Assembly: GCA_002498725.1 (NCBI GenBank)
Contig: DAIJ01000010.1
Coordinates: 1-64,000, forward strand
DNA length: 64,000 nucleotides
Direction: 5' to 3'
Origin: Euryarchaeota archaeon UBA23
GTDB lineage: Archaea > Thermoplasmatota > Poseidoniia > Poseidoniales > Thalassarchaeaceae
Below the pieces are notes generated by a model. The model did no database searches and was not told the origin of the DNA. It saw only the letters and a list, made by a program, of their open reading frames with translations. A program made the translations under genes and the position numbers. Below are positions 7,676-17,600 of the stretch, piece after piece (the stretch's first letter is position 1; each line of letters opens with the position of its first letter).

Positions 7676-8815
7676 ATGGCGGGTTGGCTGAGTTCATATG
7701 CGCCACTCACGTTTGATGAATTAGCAATTACACCAATAGCGCGAGACGCACTGGCATCATATAGTACAGCGCCCGAACCACCGCATCTACTTATCACAGG
7801 TCCATCGGGAGTTGGTAAGACTGCTTGTTGGAGGCTAGTAGCACGTCAGATGCTAGGCCCTGGTTGGAGATCTACCACTCATGTGCTTCAGGCCAGAGAC
7901 CTCGTGAGAACCAGAGGGGCGATGGGGAAATTCGAAGAATTTCTTCGACCTGGAGGAAAGGGTTCGGATGATACGTTAGCAGGAAGATTAAGCCTAGATG
8001 CGTATGATAGAGGGATTATTGATGCTGACGAAAAAAACCCCCCTCCAGCAGGGAATGAACTAGAGATAAGAGAGGGCCAAATTCCTGTTAGTAGATTACT
8101 AGTTATTGAAGACGCAGACTATCTCGGATCGATCAGGCAAGCATATCTCAGAAGAATGATGGAAACCACGGGAAACGCCTCCAGATTTATTTTAGTTGCG
8201 CGAGCCCCCTCTAGACTCATAGACGCCCTGCGTTCCCGCACTAGAATGATTAGGATTCCAGCAACAGATCGAAGCCAAATCGAAGCAACTTTGAAAACAC
8301 TCGCCGAGAGATCAAATTCAGAAGCTGATGAAGGAGTGATAGGTGATATAGCCTATATATCACAAGGCAATCTCCGGAAAGCAATTTTTACTCTAGAAAT
8401 GCTCAGTCACAGAGGCCTAGCAACTAATCGTTCAGCAGTACATGATCTTGTTCAAGCTACAACACTCCAAGCAGGCAGACACCTATTGGAATTAGCATTG
8501 AGGGGAAGAGTGATCGAATGGCGCTGGGAAAATGTAAACGGACGCCGAACTAGAGTGCTAGGTGGCGCCTTGGCAGAAGTAGACCGCTTGATGAATGATA
8601 ATGGCTTAGATTCAGATGACTTGGTGTCACAATTGCATGAAGTTATGACTGGTCGTAGATTGTCTCTTACGGATGAACTGAGAACCGAATTACTTACTGC
8701 ATTATCCGAATGTGACGTAGACCTCCGATCTACAATTCATTCAAGAATACCTTTCGAAAATTTCCTTCATAAAGTAGCAAATTCTGGCCGTAAACACGGC
8801 CTTGCATTCGGTTAA
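7676..8815 (+). CDS. divergent replication factor C small-subunit-like AAA+ protein
   Basis: A AAA+ clamp-loader protein of 379 residues, which helps load the PCNA ring on DNA. Walker A GPSGVGKT is at 42-49. Walker B is altered: VIEDADYL (143-150) instead of the usual DEAD-type DE pair. The RFC SRC box appears as ALRSRT (184-189), so the cysteine is lost, and the helix YLRRMMETT resembles the ALRRTMEKY of RFC subunits. Sensor-2 is GNLRKA. A 40-residue insert rich in Gly/Asp/Pro lies between Walker A and B. Probably a second, specialised subunit beside a canonical RfcS elsewhere. It ends 4 bases before tRNA-Arg on the opposite strand. Confidence 0.75.
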   Translation: MAGWLSSYAPLTFDELAITPIARDALASYSTAPEPPHLLITGPSGVGKTACWRLVARQMLGPGWRSTTHVLQARDLVRTRGAMGKFEEFLRPGGKGSDDTLAGRLSLDAYDRGIIDADEKNPPPAGNELEIREGQIPVSRLLVIEDADYLGSIRQAYLRRMMETTGNASRFILVARAPSRLIDALRSRTRMIRIPATDRSQIEATLKTLAERSNSEADEGVIGDIAYISQGNLRKAIFTLEMLSHRGLATNRSAVHDLVQATTLQAGRHLLELALRGRVIEWRWENVNGRRTRVLGGALAEVDRLMNDNGLDSDDLVSQLHEVMTGRRLSLTDELRTELLTALSECDVDLRSTIHSRIPFENFLHKVANSGRKHGLAFG

Positions 8816-8819
8816 TTTG

Positions 8820-8897
8820 TGGCGGGCGCGGCAGGATTCGAACCCGCGGTCCCTGGCTTAGGAGGCCAGTGCATTATCCAGGCTATGCTACACGCCC
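8820..8897 (-). tRNA. tRNA-Arg (CCU)
   Basis: Minus-strand cloverleaf: acceptor GGGCGTG with CGCGCCC, discriminator G and encoded CCA, anticodon stem CTGGC/GCCAG around loop CTCCTAA (anticodon CCT), T-arm GCGGG-TTCGAAT-CCTGC. No intron. The gene that follows on the plus strand has an open frame running back into this tRNA; those codons are not believed to be translated. Confidence 0.95.
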
Positions 8898-9003
8898 ACT
8901 ACGGGGACGTAGCCTCCCTCAAGAATTGTTAGGGTCTCAAAATCGATCTCTTAATGGTCATAATGTAGGGAGAGAATCAAGACTAAAGACACGTCGGCGG
9001 GGT

Positions 9004-10467
9004 GTGAGCAATAGAACCCTGCCTACTCCTTACGCGGAAGATAGTGAAAGGTTCAAACGACAAGAACACGCACTAAATATCCGAGTTAAAGCAAGAGATG
9101 CCGGCCGTAAATTCTGGACAAGAATATCTTCTAGTAATCCACAACCCCAAATAAGAAAGTTACTTTCAATAGTCTCACCAGTTAGTAGTGGAGTACTTCT
9201 TGTTGGTTGGGAATATGCATCTTTCCCAATAGCTATTACTTTACACTTCGGGTTAACAATTTTTTGCATACCTGCCCTACTTGCAGCCTCTTTTTCCAGA
9301 ATGTCGGCTAGAGATCGACTACGATTACCCACTGTAGAAAAAATATCAATGAATGCTTATCCTGGTGTTGAAAGAATTTTGAATACTCTAGACGAGAGAC
9401 GAATTAGAGAAAGAGTCAGAATTTTTTGCTCATTATTGTGCACAATTACACTTTTTTCTCTTTGGAACCTAGATGCAGGCGTAACTATTTCATCAATTCT
9501 TCTAGGTTTATGTTTCGTATTGGCCTCAACAGCAGCGCTAAATTCAATTATTCTTGAAAATAGTACCCCCATGAGATCCAACACGTTTCCACTACTTTCA
9601 TTACACGCCCCCACTTTACACAACAGCGCTCTGAATAACGTAATGACAGACCTTTTAGTAGCTCATTTAGATCCAGAGACAGCAAGTCAGTGGGATCTTT
9701 GGATTAAAGATTTGAGTGAGGACGTAAGATCAGATCAAAACCCAATAGGGGCGGTAGAACATCTATTACAGGCCATACATCTCAATCATATCGGTTTATT
9801 GGACGAGAATGGACTATTGAGTGAAACTAGGCGTGTATTCAAAGTATCAGCAATTGATGGGCTAATTTCAGAGAATTCTAGATTTAATTTAACTACATTA
9901 CGTAGACTTCTTGCACACACTAGAGCATGGCAACCAGGACTATTCCGCCTAGCAGATAGACTACAGGATTCTGTAATACATGGCGAAACAAACCTCACCG
10001 AAGAGAATTGGAGATTAGATCTAGACATACCTCCAAGATGTGGACAAGGCCAAGCGGATTTATTTGTAATGATCCATAACCACACGGAGAAATCACAAAC
10101 TATTGAAGTAGAAATCCTCTCTGCTGAGGGAGAGCCCGAAGTACAAACAATAAGAATACCAACCAAACATTCTACCAGATCAAGAACAGAACTTGAATTT
10201 GGAGACGACAAACGAGAATTAATCGATCAATTTAGTCTCCTATTAGCCGATGCAACAATACTCTGGGTGGGTTTGGCTTGGGCAGATTCTGTCTCAGGGC
10301 CACATCCAATACAAGTCACAATAAGGAACGAATTAGGCGACACAGTCGAATCAATGGTTGTTCACACAATATTATCTTCAGGCGTTCAAGCAGAGAGCAT
10401 GGGCCATAGAATGTCGGATGCTGCATCAGAAGTTAGAAGAATTGCTCTTTCTCTGGCAGATCAATAA
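9004..10467 (+). CDS. unrecognised protein with four membrane helices and a C-terminal beta-rich domain
   Basis: No family recognised. After a basic N-terminus, two hydrophobic segments (SSGVLLVGWEYASF and a LTIFCIPALLAASF region) and two more (FCSLLCTITLFSLW, SSILLGLCFVLAST) form a likely four-helix bundle. A soluble helical stretch follows, and the last 130 residues look like a beta-sandwich (ADLFVMIHNHTEKSQTIEVE and later strands). The open frame begins at 8869 inside tRNA-Arg; the GTG at 9004 is the first reasonable start outside it (TTG 8926 is another). It lies 86 bases upstream of the SdhA-like gene. Confidence 0.6.
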   Translation: MSNRTLPTPYAEDSERFKRQEHALNIRVKARDAGRKFWTRISSSNPQPQIRKLLSIVSPVSSGVLLVGWEYASFPIAITLHFGLTIFCIPALLAASFSRMSARDRLRLPTVEKISMNAYPGVERILNTLDERRIRERVRIFCSLLCTITLFSLWNLDAGVTISSILLGLCFVLASTAALNSIILENSTPMRSNTFPLLSLHAPTLHNSALNNVMTDLLVAHLDPETASQWDLWIKDLSEDVRSDQNPIGAVEHLLQAIHLNHIGLLDENGLLSETRRVFKVSAIDGLISENSRFNLTTLRRLLAHTRAWQPGLFRLADRLQDSVIHGETNLTEENWRLDLDIPPRCGQGQADLFVMIHNHTEKSQTIEVEILSAEGEPEVQTIRIPTKHSTRSRTELEFGDDKRELIDQFSLLLADATILWVGLAWADSVSGPHPIQVTIRNELGDTVESMVVHTILSSGVQAESMGHRMSDAASEVRRIALSLADQ

Positions 10468-10553
10468 CGATTTAACAAATCTTTGTTATGATTTCGATAA
10501 AGTCCCAAGCGTCATATTCATTTCCAACGCATCACTCGCCAAGCCCGTTAACC

Positions 10554-11984
10554 ATGGAGTCTTGGGATTTGGTGATAGTCGGTTCCGGCCCAGCAGCACT
10601 TAGGTCTGCTATAGCAGCCGCAGATGCAGGAACAACACCTCTTATCCTAAACTCGGCTGAGATAGGTGGAGGGCAGCACGGAATCGATCTTGCAGGGCTG
10701 GCTGCAAGCATAGACGAAATCGATTCAGGCGCACATCGTGATGATACGGTAGCTGCTGGTGGTGAATTGACAGACAAGGTGGCTGCTGCACGTGTTTGTG
10801 GAGAAGCAGTAGAAACGGTATCCGAATTGGAACGATGGGGTCTTGTTTTTCGTAGAAGAGAAGGAGGACTCCCACATACTTCACAGGTTTCGGGCCATTC
10901 AATGCCAAGACTGACTGGTTGTGGCGATTCCACAGGTCGGAATATAACCCGAATTCTAGAAGAACAAGCAATGAAGAGAAGGATAGTACGCCGCTCAAAT
11001 ATTTGCCCACTTTCTCTTGTTATGGACCAATCTCAAGTCAGAGGTTTAACCGCAATAGATCTTCATTCTGGCGAAATACTTGGAATCCAGACAAAAGCAA
11101 TCATTCTTGCAACAAATGGATACCAAGGCATTTGGTCTTCACCCATTAATGGGGCCGGTGAAGGGGCAGCCCTTGCATCTTTTGCGGGTATCAAATTAGA
11201 AGGTATGGTAAATTTACCAAGTCATCCCCTAACTATGCGAGGTACTGATACCTATCTTTCATTTGACTTACTAGGTTCAGGCGGGCGAGTCAGAAGAGTT
11301 AGTGGAGAAGACATTGCACCAGAAGAAGTAGGTGCTGATGACAGTATTTTGGATCTCAGAGGAATTGATAAGTCCTCAGCAGTATGGTTTAATCAAACTA
11401 GAATTAGGGTCAAAAACCGGATGGGATTAGACATTTCTAACGAAGTCGTACCAATTACATTAGGGGTCGCTGCAACAACAGGAGGCGTGCCAGTAGATGA
11501 ATATGGAAGAGTGACGATTGATGGTGGTAAGAAATGGGCCACAGGACTATATGCCGCAGGTCGTTCTGCCCATACCGGAATGCACGGTAAAGGCATTCTT
11601 CCTGGGAATATAATGTTGGAGAACTTAGTTACAGGTAAAGCCGCCGGTTTACATGCTGGTGCATGGTCTAAAGACAAGACATTCTCCGGCTTACAACTCA
11701 TCGAAAAAGAGATAGAAAAATCACAGTCTAGAATAGAGTCTCTTTATTCCGACAACGGCAATTCAGTGGGACAAACCGCAGCATCTCTAAAGTCAGTAAT
11801 GTCAAGTTGTATTAATGGTAAAAGAAATGAATCATCTCTTCAATCCGCCTCTAAATATATCTCTAACTTAAAATCCACGCAAATAAAAATAACAGATAAA
11901 TCTCGAGTTATGAATACAGAAATGGCCACTGCATTACAACTCCAAGGGATGATCCAATTGGCAAGTCAAATCGTCCAATCATGA
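10554..11984 (+). CDS. succinate dehydrogenase/fumarate reductase-like flavoprotein, orphan
   Basis: A FAD-dependent oxidoreductase of the SdhA/FrdA/NadB family, about 476 residues (true SdhA is 570-640). Seen: the FAD dinucleotide motif GSGPAA at residues 10-15, GGGQHGID and GLAASIDEIDSGAH matching the SdhA AQGG..A segment, GHSMPRLTGCGDSTG, SHPLTM in place of HPTG, TGGVPVDEYGRV, and GILPGNIMLENLVTGKAAG near the end. The substrate motif HYTMGG is changed to ATTGG. No SdhB, C or D lies beside it. It could be a soluble fumarate/succinate or amino-acid oxidoreductase. Start ATG 10554 places the FAD motif normally. A HIT gene follows with no gap. Confidence 0.75.
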   Translation: MESWDLVIVGSGPAALRSAIAAADAGTTPLILNSAEIGGGQHGIDLAGLAASIDEIDSGAHRDDTVAAGGELTDKVAAARVCGEAVETVSELERWGLVFRRREGGLPHTSQVSGHSMPRLTGCGDSTGRNITRILEEQAMKRRIVRRSNICPLSLVMDQSQVRGLTAIDLHSGEILGIQTKAIILATNGYQGIWSSPINGAGEGAALASFAGIKLEGMVNLPSHPLTMRGTDTYLSFDLLGSGGRVRRVSGEDIAPEEVGADDSILDLRGIDKSSAVWFNQTRIRVKNRMGLDISNEVVPITLGVAATTGGVPVDEYGRVTIDGGKKWATGLYAAGRSAHTGMHGKGILPGNIMLENLVTGKAAGLHAGAWSKDKTFSGLQLIEKEIEKSQSRIESLYSDNGNSVGQTAASLKSVMSSCINGKRNESSLQSASKYISNLKSTQIKITDKSRVMNTEMATALQLQGMIQLASQIVQS

Positions 11985-11993
11985 GTGATTTTT

Positions 11994-12413
11994 ATGCATA
12001 ATGAAGAAACCATCTTCACGAGAATAATTAATCGTGAAATCGACTCATTTATTTTGTATGAGGACGAGTATGTTTTTGCGATTTTGGATATTCAACCTCT
12101 TTCCAAGGGGCATACACTTCTGATTCCGAAAGAACCAGCGCCTTCTATGGATAAACTAAGCCCGAAGTCAGCAGCAGCACTTGGCAAGGCCCTTCCGGTG
12201 GTTTGTAGAGCAGTAATGGAGGGCACAGGAGCGATAGCCTATAACTTAATTCAAAATAACGGACATGAGGCAGGGATGTCTATAGCACACGTTCATATCC
12301 ACATAATTCCTAGATATCCCGAATCAACACATTCTTTCCTTTGGAAATGTGGAAAAATAGATTCAGATGAAGCAACACACCTTGCTAAGGCCATTTCTTC
12401 TGCCATCAAATAG
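11994..12413 (+). CDS. HIT-family nucleotide hydrolase/transferase
   Basis: A histidine-triad protein of about 139 residues that cleaves nucleoside phosphoramidates or dinucleotides, using His99-x-His101-x-His103 (HVHIHIIPR). The N-terminal FTRIINREI and FAILDIQPLSKGHTLLIPK segments match Hint-type proteins. The frame opens at GTG 11985 immediately after the flavoprotein stop, but the ATG at 11994 has a GAGTGAT ribosome site at good spacing, so I prefer it. Tight coupling to the upstream flavoprotein indicates one operon. The natural substrate is unknown. Confidence 0.92.
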   Translation: MHNEETIFTRIINREIDSFILYEDEYVFAILDIQPLSKGHTLLIPKEPAPSMDKLSPKSAAALGKALPVVCRAVMEGTGAIAYNLIQNNGHEAGMSIAHVHIHIIPRYPESTHSFLWKCGKIDSDEATHLAKAISSAIK

Positions 12414-12452
12414 AAGCGGTGTATTCTCAACCTAAGCCCCTCTCCGGGTGCT

Positions 12453-13940
12453 GTGTCAGATCAAGCGGAGGCCCCTGAAATACTCCCTGAGCTCTCAAAG
12501 AGCGCAACACGTTTGAAGCGCGAAAAATTAGAGCGAGTGCCTTGGGACCACTCTGGAAAACACCCCGGAAATCGTTTCTTTACCTGGTTACTAGATCTAA
12601 TGTTTGAATATGGCAACCGCTTCATATTTAGGAGATCAGAAAACGATCAACTCCCTGCAACAAAAGGCGGCGTAATCTATGTTTCTACGCATATCAACGG
12701 GCTTGTAGACCCAATGGTAATTACTCGAGTTCAAGATAAACGCGTAATATCTCTTGGTCGACATGATTTAATGACACGACCAATTATTGGTTGGTGGGCA
12801 AGGAAATTTGGTTCCCAACCTGTTCTTAGGAAAGCCGAGATAGAAGCAGGTATTGTTGATGCAGAATATGCTAAGAAGATCAATCAAAGAGGGATGTTGA
12901 CAGTATCATCATGCCTAGCAGCAGGGCATTCAGCAGTAGTAATGCCCGAGGGTAAATCTCATCAGGATTCACAACTTCATGCATTGAGAACAGGTTCTCC
13001 TAGATCCGCACTTGCTGCAGCAGGAATTGCCTTCCAAAGAGATCAGCCATTGCCTGTAATTCAGACTGTTGGGCTACATTGGCGTACACATTATCTGGTC
13101 CGTACTGATTGTTATGTTGAATTTGGACCAACTATAGAGGTACCTCAGACATATGATGTATCCAGTAGAGAATCCCTTAGTTCTGGAATATGGGTAGAGC
13201 CATCTCATGAAGCAACAATTTCGTTGCGAGACGAGATGTTTGAGAAACTATCTCCATTAACCCCCGAGGCCCCAGATTGGGAGACATACAGGGCTTGGAA
13301 ACTCATAGCTAATATGCAATCGAATAAGGCAGGAAAATCAATCAATAAATTGTCAGAAGAAATACATGAAACAAGAAAAGTAAGGGAGCGATTTAGCGGT
13401 GTTGACAACTCTCTTATCGATTCAGCCAAAACCGCTGCTAAAATTCTTAACAATAACAATCTCTATGCTAATGCAATTGGACCACACAATCGATTGAAAA
13501 CCTCTTCTGCATCAGAATTTACATTAGGGTTTCTTGGCCTAATGATGATGATATTTTCAGGATTAATTGCAATTCCAGCAAACCTAATCCAAACAACTCT
13601 GGCATGGATTTTAGCAAATAATAGCGACGAGGGCCTCGATTCTCGAACAACTTATTTCATGTTGGCAGGTTTGTTCTCGCCGATTTTGTTTTGGTGGTTT
13701 CCAATTTTAATTACTATAATTTTAACAAGTGATGGGATTATCACTATGGACGACTTCCTCCTCCCAATTTTACTATTTTTATTGATTCATATTTGTTCTA
13801 TGATTTTTATTTATGGCTATGATTTTTGGACTGATTTTATGACGTCATTAAGAAGAAGAAAGTTGACGAATAGTTCTGCCGGTAAAGAATTAAACAATCT
13901 TTTAGAATCCATCGACCTACAACTCGTTGCTCTCAAATAG
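12453..13940 (+). CDS. PlsC/Gat-like glycerophospholipid acyltransferase with C-terminal membrane helices
   Basis: An acyltransferase of the LPLAT family, which esterifies glycerol-3-phosphate or its lyso form with a fatty acyl group. Motif I is HINGLVDP with His80 and Asp86 (an H-x5-D spacing also seen in Gat1-type enzymes) and motif III is MPEGKSHQD (164-172). The last third carries at least three hydrophobic segments (FLGLMMMIFSGLIAIP, LAGLFSPILFWWF, LPILLFLLIHICSMIF), so it is membrane bound. Length 495 matches the Gat1-like subgroup. Archaeal lipids are ether linked, so an acyl-ester enzyme is notable. GTG start after a 39-base gap from the HIT gene. Confidence 0.8.
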   Translation: MSDQAEAPEILPELSKSATRLKREKLERVPWDHSGKHPGNRFFTWLLDLMFEYGNRFIFRRSENDQLPATKGGVIYVSTHINGLVDPMVITRVQDKRVISLGRHDLMTRPIIGWWARKFGSQPVLRKAEIEAGIVDAEYAKKINQRGMLTVSSCLAAGHSAVVMPEGKSHQDSQLHALRTGSPRSALAAAGIAFQRDQPLPVIQTVGLHWRTHYLVRTDCYVEFGPTIEVPQTYDVSSRESLSSGIWVEPSHEATISLRDEMFEKLSPLTPEAPDWETYRAWKLIANMQSNKAGKSINKLSEEIHETRKVRERFSGVDNSLIDSAKTAAKILNNNNLYANAIGPHNRLKTSSASEFTLGFLGLMMMIFSGLIAIPANLIQTTLAWILANNSDEGLDSRTTYFMLAGLFSPILFWWFPILITIILTSDGIITMDDFLLPILLFLLIHICSMIFIYGYDFWTDFMTSLRRRKLTNSSAGKELNNLLESIDLQLVALK

Positions 13941-13960
13941 TAAAGCGTCTAGGAGTCATT

Positions 13961-14593
13961 ATGGATGATAAGACCGCTGCATCTCTTGTTAAGCAATGGC
14001 TATCCGCTGAGCGGCTAGAATTCAAAGAAGTTAATGATGCTCAGGCATTGTTACATTTACATGTAAAGTACCCCCCTACTAAACAAGGACACATGTTTAA
14101 TGTAGTAATTCCCAAGAGTAGAAACCTAGTTCTCATTTATTCAATCACACGTGTCGATGAAGGTCAACAAAAGGAGATGATTGAACACAGTTCTAACAAT
14201 CCCGATGAATGGGAAGAGTGGTTACATCTTACACGAGTACAATTAACAAGGGCAGATCTTGACTGGGTACTTCATGTAGGGAAGCCAAGGAATGAAACAC
14301 CAGGTGCATTGCAAGCATTCAATCTTTCTCGCCCTGTATGGTTTGATGGTTTAACTCAGAATGAATTCATGCAAACAATGCGTCGAGTTTGGTTAACAAA
14401 ACTCGAGTTAATCCACCAAGTCAAATTTGGTTATGGTCAAGGTATAGGAAAGCCGGGACCAGTCGACGATTGGGACGCTAAAAAATCTAAAAAGAAAAGA
14501 GACATGAAAATGAAGAAACAATCTTCGCCCTCTATAGATACAGATGAAACTGGTGGCTTTGGGTCCGGTTTTGACCCCGACAAATGGGTCTAA
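13961..14593 (+). CDS. conserved-looking protein of unknown function
   Basis: A 210-residue soluble protein that I do not recognise. The first 155 residues are mixed alpha/beta (LLHLHVKYPPTKQGHMFNV, NLVLIYSITRV) and give the look of a small two-layer binding domain. The tail is very basic (KKSKKKRDMKMKKQ) and then acidic and glycine-rich, probably disordered. It starts 20 bases after the acyltransferase stop, so it is likely the last gene of that transcript. Followed by a 100-base gap before the large secreted protein. Confidence 0.65.
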   Translation: MDDKTAASLVKQWLSAERLEFKEVNDAQALLHLHVKYPPTKQGHMFNVVIPKSRNLVLIYSITRVDEGQQKEMIEHSSNNPDEWEEWLHLTRVQLTRADLDWVLHVGKPRNETPGALQAFNLSRPVWFDGLTQNEFMQTMRRVWLTKLELIHQVKFGYGQGIGKPGPVDDWDAKKSKKKRDMKMKKQSSPSIDTDETGGFGSGFDPDKWV

Positions 14594-14696
14594 ATGCGCA
14601 TCATAACCCTTGCTATATCCATGACGCGTGAGGGTTGAGGTTAAGTATTGTAAACGAACCAATAGCAATATTCCTATCGTCGGAGGTCGGTGTATT

Positions 14697-17600
14697 ATGG
14701 AGACAGTAAAAGCAAGAAATAGCATTACCATGGTTCTTATTATGTTAGTCAGTTTATTCGCAGCGGTAGAAATTTCAACACCAACTGAAGGAAGCGAAAT
14801 AGTTTTGACAGAGGCAATACAGGTAGTCAATGGGGGAAATGCAAACGACAGAATGGTTGCTATGGATGCAGACTCAATGGGCAATGTCCATTTTGTTTGG
14901 AGTCGTAATACTCATCATTTGTATTACAAAATGCTCGATGCAAGAGGGGACACCCTAATTGATGAAACCCAAATTTCAGATCCAGGTACACACCGTGCTT
15001 GGCATCCAGATATAGCTGTAGATTCTAATGACAACGTACACGTCGTTTGGACAGATCAGACGGGCCAATGGTCAATAATGTACACACTTATTGATCCATC
15101 ACAGGATGATCAAGATGGTACTTCAGCATTAGACAACGTCCTATCAATTGTTGGAGATAAAGTGATTGCAAGCGAAACACAAAATCGCGACTGGCCTGCA
15201 ATTGCCGTAGATTCTCAAAATAATCCTCACATAGTCTGGGAAGACGCATATGAGGTTTTGGAAAAGTTCTATCAACAACCACAAATATACTACACAATGC
15301 TAGATATTGACATACCCGGAAGAGTGGCAATTGATGCAATAGAGGATACATTACTGACACCAATCATAGGCCATAAAGGCCATCCAGATGTTGCTGTCGA
15401 TGCTGATGATTTTGTACAAGTAGTTTGGGACGACACTAGAGGCGGCAAGGTGGAGATGGTAGTCCCCATCGATACATCAGGATCTATGAATACCGAGTGG
15501 GCCGATATGTGTGTTGTTTTCTATGGCGGTAATTTCGCTAGTGGGGGCGCATTCCCCGGCCTCAAACCAATGTTGGAAGATGCCAACATGACAGTTTTCG
15601 AAACTCTTTACGCTCTCTCAGGCAACTGGCCTGCTGCCGCAACAAGTGGATATTGTGCTGCTGCATACAATACGGGAGGATCAGGAAGTCAAGGGCCTCG
15701 TTCAACCCATCTTGGTCAGAACCCACAAGATACATCGGGAGGGATCAGATATCTTACAGAAGTTGTTTACAATGATGGAGCAATAAATTTACCAGCAGAT
15801 GGAGGATACTACTCTGAATTCTGGGGTCCAGCAACAACTTGGGCCTGCTTATCGTGGAGAGACGGCCAAGGAGGGATGGGAAATAATGCAAACCCGCCTA
15901 CCCAATTAGACCATAGATGGAATCCAAATGCCACACACATCGTTATTCCAATTTCTGACGAGGGCCCATATGGTGGCGATCCAGCAGGAGATCCTGAAGA
16001 TACTCAAAGCATAAATGAGGCCCACGACTCTTGTGTCAATGCTGATATAGTACCAGTTCCTCTTTTGGCAGCCGCATTTTCTTCCCCATCAAACGAAGTA
16101 GGATCTCACATGCAGGACCTAGCTCAGTGCCCCAATGGTATAGTGTCCATAGGATCTAGAACTTGTCCCGGAACAACACTCAGAAATACGCATGCGGGCG
16201 GCCAGATGTACTTCTTCCCAACATCATCCAGTACAGCATCAGACCTTCAACTAATGGTAGAAGCATTAGTATATCTGGCTACTAACAACTCAAGAGAAAT
16301 TTTCTTATCCGTACTAGATCCCTATTCATTATTAGATAGACCACCTAGTTACTGGACATTAGGCCAGTCTGGCACCAGAGTAATCGATGGAGAATATGTC
16401 GAAGATATAGGCCCTTCAACGGATCAATTGGGTCGAGGCCACTTAGTAGTAGTTAATGATACTAGAATAACATTACAAGACGCATTCAGTTTACACCCCT
16501 CAATCGCAGTAGACACATCTGGAAATACGCATATTGCATGGATGGATGGGCGTGCTTACGGCTTCGATATCGATGTTAATTACGAAATATACTATTCTAG
16601 ACTCAGGTTAAGAGGCACAATGGAATGGGATGGAGTAGCAGAAGGACTTCCATCTTATGGAATAAAACAAATTACAGACTCAGTCATTTCTCCAGTTGAA
16701 GGAGTTGATGGGTTAGATTCAGATCGACCATTTGGCGCAAATTCACATATGCCAGAGATTCTTACGGATTCCTTCGATAACGTCCACATAAGTTGGTTGG
16801 ATAATGGCAATGAGACTCAGGGCGAGACAATCATGTATGTCCGTCTAAACAATACTAACGACCAATACCCTAATGGCTTCCCTCTTAATTCACTAGCACA
16901 AGGAATAATTGATGATTGGGAATACCATGAAGTCAGTGCGTGGGAATCTGATAAGTTGGGTCCGAACTCACCATTTGCTCCAGATCTCGGCCAACCACCA
17001 GCTTTCGCAAACGATTTAGGTAGTGGAGTTCATGTGGCTTGGTCAGATACTAACCGATGTAATGATCAGAACAATCAGGGCCAATACACAATTTGCTATG
17101 TCCATATACTAACAGGACTTGTCGATGTCTCTTTAGCAGATACTGAAACGTATTATCACACTATTGAACCTGGGCAACAAACAACTTACAATATGACAAT
17201 TTCAAACCCTACCCCTGGTCCAGCAGAACTTGTTGCGGACACTTTTACTGTGACTATGAGCGGTGTTCCAAATAATTGGACAGCGACTCTGTTTTTCGCA
17301 ACAAATCACACCCCAATATTTGACTCAACCCCTGTATTTCTAAGAGGTGGAGATGTTTTACAAGTTTACATGAGAGTTAGGGCACCTACGATTTATCAAG
17401 CCAATCAAGATGAATTAGCAGCAATTACAGTGACCGCCGTATCTGGAAAAGATCCGGCTATTACTGATGAAAGATTGACGTTGACCTTAATGGACGTTGT
17501 ACACGGAATTAATCTCGACACAAGTCATTTCCAAGTTGACGTAGAACAAGGTCAATCAGCAATATTTTCAATCACAGTTACAAATACTGGAAATGTGTAT

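Noticed and set aside
8869..9003. Extension of the membrane protein frame into tRNA-Arg
   Set aside because: The first codons lie in a clear tRNA gene on the other strand, so the frame is likely open by chance; GTG 9004 is used instead.
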